From Cladosporium sp. IMV 00045 (lineage: Eukaryota > Ascomycota > Dothideomycetes > Cladosporiales > Cladosporiaceae), in assembly GCA_001931905.2 (NCBI GenBank), contig MSJI02000159.1, positions 1 to 16,106 on the forward strand: a stretch of DNA of 16,106 bases, written 5' to 3'. Made by a program: the position numbers and the translations under genes. Positions 8,766-16,106 of this stretch are shown here, in pieces. The stretch's first letter is position 1; the number at the start of each line of letters is the position of its first letter. Under the pieces are notes generated by a model. That model was not told the DNA's origin. It saw only the letters and a program-made list of their open reading frames with translations, and ran no database searches.

Positions 8766-11175
8766 GTTTGGCGATAAGGGGGGTGGGTTGAGAGAGAAAA
8801 GGACAGTGCGAGGCTGCCGTTTATCTAAACCGTCCAATAGGTGCTCCTCTAAGACGAGCCTTCAAAAGAACTGCGTGATGTGGTCAGCATAATAGAAAAC
8901 ACATGGCAAGCTTGCAGCAAAATATCGTCGCAGTCTTTCTGAGCGCTGCGAGCAAGAAGCGCTGTCAAGTCGCAGGTGCACGCCGGAATTTGCAGATCTC
9001 GCTGGTTACAGCCCAACGTTCCCTGTGCTCGCCCTCCCCTGCTGCTACCGCCGATGCTCCAAGCGCACTCACTGGCGAGGCGGACCTTGCCTCATTTCCA
9101 TCACCCATACCCACAGCTCGAAATGCGATCAGACTGAAGAGAGGAAGAAAAAGTGCGCATACATACCGAAAATGCAAAGAAACGAGCGCAAAGGCTCCGT
9201 GAACAACAACCTGCTCTTGTCGCAGCGAGCTGTTTTCGCTTTGTTTTTTCAATCCGCTGTAGCGTTAACCTCTTCTCCAAGGGTGAGTGTATGCGCTCTT
9301 GTCTCTCTCACGGTGAGATTATTCAGCGCGCCGGATGTCCGAGTGGCCGTCGTGTGAGAGTCTCTTCGATGTTTGCTCCTGGATTTCCCGAAGCTCCTTG
9401 GTGAGACGTAATGTGCTGGCGCCGGCGACGGTGCGAGTGGGCGAGACGGTGAGGTGAGCGACTCCGAGGTAGATCACAGCGAGCGCGGCTTTCGCGTGGG
9501 CAAGGCTGGTATTGATGTTTTTTTCACCGCTTGGGTTAAGGGCGACAGGTGGGGCAGCAGCGCGTTGAGGGCCTTGTCAGCTTTGACCGGTATGGGCGGC
9601 GAGGGCGGGCAGAGGCGGGGAGTGTCAGACGATGAATGCAGTCTGAGACGGGGTGACGAGTGCGGATGGGTGCAAGCTTGCAGTCTGGGTGCCGTGGCGA
9701 TGGGGATTGGTGTCGGTGTTGGTGGGAGAGTGGTGGTGGCAGAGTGTTGTGAAAGCGCTTCGGGCGTGCAGTGAAGTTCTGGTTTGTTTGAGGCAGTCGC
9801 GGCAAGCAGCGGGAGCATTCCACTACTGTCTGCTAGCGCATCTTGCTCTCTGCCTAGGCTTGATGGGATTGATTGACAGAAGAGTCGAAAATACTCGTAT
9901 GACCTGAATCATCTTCCAATATTCTTATCATCTACTCGAGTCTCTATAGCCAGCATCCTATCCCAATTCATACCCATTCAATGAATTCAATCCGACAGTT
10001 AATTCATCCTCAACTGCCCAAAGCGCAGCCGTCCGTTTCTCGAATTCTTCTCACGCTAGCACCAGCCAATCACGCCAACCGAATCCACTTCAGCCACTCA
10101 CTCATCGCAAAAAGCAACGCTTGAGCAGCGAGCAGCAGAAGCATATCCCCTGATTGCGTAAGGTCCGCCCGTTACTTTATCATTCGACGCGGCCCAAGAG
10201 TTGTCACGATCGTGTTGAGCTGTTCTTGTGAACTCGATCAGAAAGGATGCACTCACAAATTTTTTCTTTTCTTCGTCCGAGGTCCTCAATAAATCAACCC
10301 AAGACCGAAGGACTTGGATGATTCGTCATCATCGTCCCCGAAAGGAGCTCTTCGAAGATACTCGCGTATATTAAGCAGCACATATCCCCCCTCCAACCCC
10401 TCCTTTCCGCGACACGCACTTTTCCTTGAGGTATCTGAGACCATACGAACATACAATGACAGTAGACAAGAGAACATGAGAGAAGAATATCCAATTCCAA
10501 ATTCCATCAAATGCATATATATATCAATGTATCGATCATCCCATCAGAAACAACCACTAAACATTCCAAGAAGTAGGAAAGAAAAAAAGAGAAAGAAAAA
10601 AGAAAACTGCAAAAGTTCAAACATCAAACAACCATCACCCAACGATAACATCCCAAAAACGCCTCGCTAAGAAATATACCAGAATAAAATGCTAGAAGGA
10701 CAAGAAAACCCAGAACCGCAAAACTCCAAGAGTCGAGTCGTCTTCAACAGAAACCCCTCAAAGAAAGAAAGAAAAAAAAAGGAAAAAGAAGAAACGCAAT
10801 CAGACAACAACACGAATCTTTCCAGCAAAAAAGGAAGAGAATCGAGGGTATCCATACAGAAAGAGGAGAAAGAAAGAAAGAGACAAGATCTTTTTCGGGT
10901 CCCACTTCCTCCCGCCTTTTTGGTTTTGAAAGAGTTCGCCCGAGAAAGAAGATAAAATAGTGCGGAGATTTCAGACCAGACCCAAGAAGGAAAGGACAAG
11001 AAAAGACACAAGCGGACATGAAGGGCATCTCCAGGTATTAACGCCGTCGCTATGCTTGTGATGAGGTTTAAAAAGAAGTGGCAAGGCCATTCCTACTAAA
11101 GAGGTTTGACAGACCAAAGCAAGGTCTTTGTCTTTTTGCCTCAGGTGATGAAGCATTAAGGTAGTTACAAGTCCT
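8766..11175. other. Spacer: PP1 promoter/leader and 3' region of the LRR gene
   Basis: About 2.4 kb without a supportable gene. The PP1-proximal part holds a candidate leader intron and presumably the promoter. The part from roughly 10300 to 11175 is A/G-rich on the plus strand, with pure purine runs at 10575-10606 and 10760-10794, and is probably the 3' UTR and termination region of the LRR gene. Frames on both strands near 9454-9823 are long but low in complexity and unconvincing as proteins. Confidence 0.5.
8871..9166 (-). other. Candidate 5'-UTR intron of PP1
   Basis: Upstream of the PP1 ATG on its strand there is a strong donor, GTATGT (9166-9161). At the other end a pyrimidine-rich stretch, a GCTGAC branch site and a CAG acceptor (8873-8871) lie about 105 bases before the ATG. 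The branch-to-acceptor arrangement resembles the first coding intron. A 296-nt leader intron is plausible, but other internal CAGs exist (for example after TTGCTCG near 8950). Confidence 0.38.
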
Positions 11176-13754
11176 TCAACCAAGAGTCCTACCGCCGACA
11201 CTGACGCCTCTCTGCGCCTCTGGTCTAACGGTTGAACTGCGGCTTGAAGGACTGAAACTGCGATTTCGCGACCTCTCCTCGCGGAATCGATCCTCGTTCA
11301 GCGCCGTGATCCAGTTGGGACCAAGCTCGCTTTTCAGCGATTCAATCTTTTGCTTGTACAGATCCGTCGCGCCCGAAGCGCCGTCCGTGACACATCTCGG
11401 TGAGCGAGTCGGCGAATTTTCATCGTCGTCGTCTGAGGGGTCACGGATGCGCGGTGTGGCGGCGGGAGTGCTGAAGGAGGTTTCGAGGTGGGGTCGGGTT
11501 GGGGTAAGGGGTGGGTTGCGGATTTGTGTGGTTGGCGCGGTTGTGTAGGTGGTCGCATCTGGTGTCGTTGGTTCTTCGGACTCGCTTTCTGGTCGAGGTG
11601 GTACTTGTGCGAGCTGGGGGACTGGCTCTGGTTCAGGAATGTCTAGTTGTGGAGCGGGTGGGACTTCTGCTTGTGAAAGCTCGACAATGCGCCTGCGCGG
11701 TGCTTTCTTTTTACGTTGTGATCCACGGGGACCGAGATCGCTAGTGTGACGGCGGTGACCGTAGGATGGTGGAGGGTGAGGAATCAGTGTAGTGTTGTCC
11801 TCCGAAGGCATAAACGCATCCTGCGTAGCGCCTGGCATAGAGGCATCGTCCTCAGGTTCGGGGTCCGGCTTAACGACGGGAACGCCAGCTGGCTCTGGTA
11901 CTCGATCTACGAGTTGTTTCTTCTCACTAGAGAGCGGCCCCTGTGAGTCGATGGTGATGTCTTGAGAATGTCCAGGGGTTGAGCGGAACAGATTGAAGAT
12001 CGTTACCCTATAGTTGGAGTGTGTTCGCGTGAACGGATTCTTAGCCACATACACGTCTACAATGTCGGGGATGCCAGTAAGCCTCGCCAACTCTGCCGGA
12101 TCGCGAAGTTTGTTATCGCGAACATCGATCCGCTCAAGAGAGTAGAGCCTCTCGATACCCGAGAGTGTCTGTATACGGTTTGATCGTAGGTTGAGCGTTG
12201 TAATGGCCGGCAAGGGGCTGTGTGAAAGCGAAGAAATCGAGTCAATCATGCAATTGCTGAGGTTCAGCGCGCGGAGGTGAGTGAGAGACGCAAGGGCATC
12301 AGGTATCACATTGAATAAGTTTCCGGACAAATCGAGAGATTGAAGAGTGCCTGCGATGGGCGCAAAACTTGCTGCGCTCAATTCATGGAGTCCATTTTCC
12401 GCCAGGCTGAGGTGACGAAGGAATCTCCACTTGGATGAAGGTAGTATGGTCGAGCCAAGTAGGTCAGTAGTGCTGTGCCGAGGGCTCATGTCATGTGTGC
12501 TAGAGCTGTCGCTGCCAGAGGATCTTCGCAGCTTTGGAGTTCCGCTACGATGAGGTCGCTGCAGCGAGCCATGCCTTGAGCTGACAGGTCGAGAAGGTGA
12601 GTTGCTCCGCTGGCGTGTCTTTGGCACCGGCGTCTTCCTACCATCACTGGAGCCTGCCTTGGTCAAGCTTACACTCTGCGGGCTGCTTGCAAGCGATACT
12701 CGCCTCTGTTCAGCCACCGTCAATGGCGAATTGGGCGTGGAGAACGAGCGCGCGAGGTCAGCATATTTTGCCTTGGGACTTGCTGCAGGCCATGGAACCC
12801 CTGAAGTTGGTGTGCTCGGCATCGGAGCCCTTGACGAGCGGCGTCGTCTCCTATCCATGTCATCCAGTACGATGTTCAGCAGCAAGTCGATAGGGTCGTC
12901 GACATTGGCACGGCGCACTGTCAAGCTACGCAATTGTTCCGCGAGCCTGTCCCAGCCATAGAATTGTCTGAAATCCAGATCACACACCTCAAGCGCACCA
13001 AGGTTCTTGAAAGCAAACAGCGGGACAGCAGCGTCGAAAGGAAATTCTTCGAAGCCAGCGATGAGGTGCGCTCTGTGGTCTGGCGAGAGCCGAAGCGCGG
13101 GTATCTTCGTGAAGCACGAGTAGAGATACTTGATATCATCGCGGAATTGTGCCATTTGTTTCTCCTGTTTTGCCGCGCTATTTGACAGCGTGAAGGACGA
13201 CCACATGGAAGACATGCTCGACATGACACTGCGCACGCTTGACACCGACTTGAGCGAGTCGGCATCGGATTGTCTACCTCTTGTCTTGGGCGCGCTGCCC
13301 AGGAAGGAAACATAGTTGGAAGGTGGGACATCTGCGTGAATGTTCTCGAGGCGGACGTTCATGGGACCAACATCGACGCCCAGGTCTTCGAATTTGGTGA
13401 GAAGGTAGTAGAGGTGATGAGGCGTGAGGGTAAGCTTCGCGGGCTTTACATTCTGCACGGTGAAGGAGAGGTAAGGGCGGGAGAGGGCATCTGCGAGGGT
13501 GATTGCTGGCGATGTGACCGCTTTGGAGGAGGATTGCGCCTGGCCATTTTTATTACGCTGCCGTTGGAGTTGCAGCGCGTTTGCTAGAGATCGTTCATGT
13601 GTGCGTACAAAGTAGGCCAGATTCTGGAGAGGAAAATTGTTTGTTAGTGAAAGCCCGGTGCTGCAGTGTGTAGGCGAAGCAGCAGCGAAGAATATGCAGA
13701 GATAAGAGGATATGTACATACCTTTACGAATACTTGCCCATCCTCCGAGTCCAT
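11176..13754 (-). CDS. Leucine-rich repeat protein, 826 aa, STK11IP/LIP1-like architecture
   Basis: Two coding exons: 13754-13722 (11 codons, MDSEDGQVFVK) and 13623-11176. The 98-nt intron has donor GTATGT, branch CACTAAC and acceptor CAG. The start at 13754 is chosen because only this frame joins in phase to exon 2 and gives an acidic N-terminus leading into a conserved-looking helix (NLAYFVRTHERSLANAL). Next come a predicted globular region (about 12-260) that includes a WDRLAEQLRSLTV segment, and a Ser/Arg-rich disordered linker (about 290-400). A run of five or six leucine-rich repeats follows (about 408-545), with LDLSGN, LNLSN, LNLRSN and IDVRDN units and an NPF/NYR cap. The C-terminal part is Pro/Glu-rich and disordered, with a basic KKKAPRRR patch and a short helix (about 766-785). 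The order of regions resembles animal STK11IP, a lysosomal LKB1-interacting protein. That link is inference, and function in fungi is unknown to me. Confidence 0.9.
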
Positions 13755-13783
13755 CGTAGTGCGGAGGATTTGCAACCATACAT
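13724..13783 (-). promoter_or_regulatory. Two overlapping upstream ATGs before the LRR start
   Basis: ATGs at 13783 and 13779 lie 29 and 25 bases before the LRR start, each in a different wrong frame. The first gives 19 codons and ends at 13724, inside exon 1. The second crosses the splice junction and ends shortly into exon 2, about 28 codons. If both are in the transcript, scanning ribosomes must bypass them to reach the true start. Confidence 0.35.
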
Positions 13784-13995
13784 GAGGCGCAGAACGCAGA
13801 TCGAAGATGGCGCGCTGAGAGGTAGATGGAGGGAGAAAGAAAGTCGAGTTGTTGAGGAGAGAGGGCCCTGAGACAACAGGGCTTGTGATGCTGCGGCCGC
13901 CTGCTGTGTGACTGCGAGTGCGTCGAGGCGGCTAGGCCATCAGATGATGCCTGGTAGGAGTGGTGAAGGCAGCGCTCAAGCGGCTGGCGATATGC

Positions 13996-14221
13996 CTAAG
14001 ATATACAGGTCAGGGACCGCCTTGACGGAGTTTTGTCGAGCAGGGCGAGATTGGAGGGAAAGAGAAAGACGACATGATTGATGAGCCAAGACACCATCTC
14101 TTTCTCCTTCAGGGCATCACGACTTTCTGCATCCGTCGTGCTGCAGAGCCCACGAGACAGACCCTGACAGGAAGTGGGCTTGACCTTGGGATGGATTATT
14201 GGATTGGAGGGGGCCACTCAC
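13996..14221 (-). other. Candidate 5'-UTR intron of the LRR gene
   Basis: On the LRR strand a GTGAGT donor (14221-14216) is followed 226 bases on by a CCCTGAC branch-like site, a short pyrimidine-rich stretch and a TAG acceptor (13998-13996). The arrangement fits other introns in the window, but there is no coding frame to confirm it. Confidence 0.28.
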
Positions 14222-14298
14222 CAGTAGTGTGATTTGCTCGGTGGTCACGCCGTCAATAATATTATGTCCCAATCACGCCCGCTCGGCTCCCACGTCAG

Positions 14299-14320
14299 CC
14301 AACCATACACGTCTGGTTGG
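14299..14320. repeat. Perfect inverted repeat, 7-bp arms
   Basis: CCAACCA (14299-14305) and TGGTTGG (14314-14320) flank an 8-base spacer. It lies about 550 bases upstream of the LRR start and could be a dimeric factor site or chance. Confidence 0.4.
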
Positions 14321-14513
14321 ACGCGAAGAGAAATATTCGAATGGAAGAAGGCTCGCGAGTGGCGAGTTGGCCGCAGCTCCGGTCAGCAGCAGCGAGGGCA
14401 ACAACAACGACAGCAAGCAGCAAGGGACGCCACGGGCGCGCCTGAGGATGGCCGACGCCGAGTATATATGTGAGATGTGTATGAGTTCACGGCAGGCAGT
14501 AGTGGGTTAGGCG

Positions 14514-14540
14514 GGCTCAGCAGGCTCAGCAGGCTCGCGC
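14514..14540 (+). repeat. Short tandem repeat, 9-bp unit GGCTCAGCA
   Basis: Two exact copies (14514-14522 and 14523-14531) are followed by a third, degenerate copy (14532-14540). It lies in non-coding sequence upstream of the LRR gene. Confidence 0.7.
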
Positions 14541-14665
14541 AGGATGGCCGGGGGACTTCACGCTCAGGTGCTGGGTGAAGGATAGCGCGGGCCAATAATG
14601 GTATTGCGCCGGTGTCATGCAGAGCTAGTGGGGGACCCTGCCCGTTAGCAGAAGATCAGGATCGA

Positions 14666-15172
14666 ATGGCGGCGGTGGTTTGCAGACTGCCGTGCGACTG
14701 CAGAGGTGGTGTGTGGATGTGGATGGCGAGGGCGTCGTCGGGAGCGGTGAAGGCATGGTATGCCGTTCTGCGACCTCTGATCGGGATATATCAAGTCGTT
14801 ACTACTCGACTGCTCGATCACCACTGGAGGCATCCTTCACCGTTTGCTGACAGACAAGGAGAGCCTGGTATCTCGCTCGCTGATATCCAGGAAGCGCGTG
14901 GGGCCTTGGATCCACTATTGGAGAAGGAGAACGCTAAACAAATCTGCCAATTTCTCTGTCCCGCCACCAAAAAACCTCCAACCGCGCCTATGCCCATGAC
15001 GCTCATCCTACCGATCATGTCTACCTTGCTGGTGTTTGCCAATCACGCCGCCAGCGTCGCGTTGAAACATGCCTCGCGACTAGGGCTGGCTCCCCAAAAC
15101 ATACATCTCGTCTGTACACACCACTCGACGAACATCAATCAATCAATTCCTCTTCGCCATCCATGCCATTAG
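14666..15172 (+). CDS. Open frame of 168 codons, doubtful gene
   Basis: The longest ATG-started frame in the last 2.3 kb. Its translation has no recognisable domain. There is a moderately hydrophobic stretch around residues 112-133 (MTLILPIMSTLLVFANHAAS) and a His/Pro-rich end. No matching splice sites or conserved motif support it. A frame of this length can arise by chance at this base composition. I list it only because nothing else occupies the region. Confidence 0.1.
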   Translation: MAAVVCRLPCDCRGGVWMWMARASSGAVKAWYAVLRPLIGIYQVVTTRLLDHHWRHPSPFADRQGEPGISLADIQEARGALDPLLEKENAKQICQFLCPATKKPPTAPMPMTLILPIMSTLLVFANHAASVALKHASRLGLAPQNIHLVCTHHSTNINQSIPLRHPCH

Positions 15173-15784
15173 TCGGACTCTCGTCCGAGCCCGTGCCGCC
15201 GCTCTCGGTGGAAATAAGATGAGATGTCGGAATGTGTGAGTTATCTTACGCAGATGGTGAAGTTTGCCTGCCGCCATGGGGGATCAGTGGCAGCCCGAGG
15301 ATTGCGATGAACAAACGTGCATCACATTTGACTCGCCAAGGCTCGCGCGAGTGAAGCAGGCTGCTGCATGTGTGAGTTCTACCACTCGAGGTGGTGTTGT
15401 GGTGGAGGCCCTGCCGGCACACGCTCATGCGCGACCTCAGGTGGTGCTATGCACATACCCCCACGCCCATCACCTAACCGCGCCTACAACCCTACCTCCA
15501 TACCGTACTACTGCTGCTAGTCACTGTTAGCTCTCAGTCATCGTGCAGCACACGTCTCTGTTGGCGCAAGTGGCATGACGAAAAGTCTCACAGCCTTCCT
15601 TGCGACTTCACTTCCTCCAAACTCCTTCTCTCCACCCTGCTCGCTGACCCGCAGCCGCTGCAAGCGAGAAGAAAAAACTGTTGTGTAACATGATCATACC
15701 ACCGACGATTCCATCATGCCAGATCTCGCTTCTTCGCTTATCGGGCGAGGGCCTGGAAACGATCACTACTTCACACCTCATTAC

Positions 15785-15853
15785 AACACCTTCGCTTCGG
15801 TGTTCACATGCCAAAGCATGCTGATCTTGCCAAGCTCAGGGTAATGACCCTGA
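15785..15853. repeat. Cluster of three dyad-symmetric elements
   Basis: AACACC/GGTGTT (15785-15790 and 15799-15804, 8-base loop), the palindrome AGCATGCT (15815-15822), and TCAGGGT/ACCCTGA (15836-15842 and 15847-15853, 4-base loop) fall within 70 bases of otherwise unassigned sequence. Confidence 0.45.
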
Positions 15854-16106
15854 CCATCCATCTCAGAAGCAGATCGTCACTTTGGCGCAAAAGGTAGGAG
15901 GTATGTGGAAAGACAACTCCAAACCATCTGTTTGATCTTCTCTCTACCTTTACCCGGCACGACACCACACTACGACTGCCCCTCCTCCTGGCGTCTCGCA
16001 TGAATGCATGAAGCTGCGGCTTTAACGGCTAGCGGCAGACGCAGTACCAGCGCGCAGAGCCAATCCAAACGCCAGCAACCAGGACGACACGCTGTCCGAC
16101 ACGCAT

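Larger units (their letters stand above)
13755..16106. other. Upstream region of the LRR gene and unassigned right end
   Basis: About 2.35 kb in which I can support no gene. The part to about 14600 should contain the LRR leader and promoter. It shows a CCAAT box at 14269-14273 (plus strand), the inverted repeat at 14299-14320 and CAG/CAA-rich microsatellite-like sequence near 14384-14422. Further right are several short dyads (15785-15853). No RNA gene was found; 5S rRNA signatures and further tRNA B boxes are absent. A gene may begin beyond the right edge. Confidence 0.5.

Noticed and set aside
9325..9402. tRNA-like start with an A-box-like TGTCCGAGTGG
   Set aside because: The A box resembles tRNA-Ser, but no anticodon stem, B box or acceptor pairing can be drawn.
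9454..9823. Overlapping long frames on both strands
   Set aside because: Both translations are compositionally biased (Gly/Val or Pro/Thr/His) with no motif, and they lie in the PP1 promoter region.
13755..13779. LRR gene starting at the ATG at 13779 with read-through of the intron
   Set aside because: The intron has a textbook donor, branch and acceptor, and only the ATG at 13754 joins exon 2 in frame with a sensible N-terminus.
14818..15042. Minus-strand 74-codon frame with a Gly/Met-rich hydrophobic stretch
   Set aside because: No splice partners, no domain and no upstream context. It overlaps another equally weak frame on the plus strand.

Overview
The window looks like nuclear DNA of a filamentous ascomycete (Pezizomycotina), possibly a dothideomycete. 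The reasons are: spliceosomal introns of 55-98 nt with GTAAGT/GTATGT/GTACGC donors, CTAAC or CTGAC branch sites and CAG/TAG acceptors; large, almost intron-free reading frames with long Ser/Thr/Pro-rich disordered stretches; a nuclear tRNA-Asn with an intron after base 37; and long intergenic spacers without operon structure. The class-level placement is inference only.

Layout. At 1-1889 (+) lies the 3' end of a gene for a long coiled-coil protein of unknown identity. A tRNA-Asn(GTT) gene with a 24-nt intron follows at 2561-2657 (+), with two TATA-like elements upstream and a T-tract terminator downstream. Three protein genes then lie on the minus strand. The first is a Cdh1/fizzy-related activator of the anaphase-promoting complex (3363-5309). 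The second is the catalytic subunit of protein phosphatase 1 (7642-8765, four coding exons). The third is an 826-residue leucine-rich-repeat protein whose architecture resembles the STK11IP/LIP1 family (11176-13754, two coding exons). The last 2.3 kb contains no gene I can support.

How they fit together. Cdh1 and PP1 both act at mitotic exit and the cell cycle, and the first gene encodes a structural-type coiled coil. Nothing in the sequence shows that the neighbourhood is functional rather than accidental. Each gene has its own promoter region, and the spacers of 2.3-2.4 kb upstream of Cdh1, PP1 and the LRR gene leave room for long leaders. I found candidate 5'-UTR introns upstream of PP1 and the LRR gene, and candidate upstream reading frames before Cdh1 and the LRR gene.

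I see no mobile element, CRISPR array, virus-like sequence or defence/secondary-metabolism cluster. The most interesting details are at the PP1 C-terminus: the last intron can give three different tails through retention or a tandem NAGNAG acceptor, and it carries a perfect hairpin. Also of note are the altered C-box and a long insertion in the beta-propeller of Cdh1, and the STK11IP-like reading of the LRR protein.
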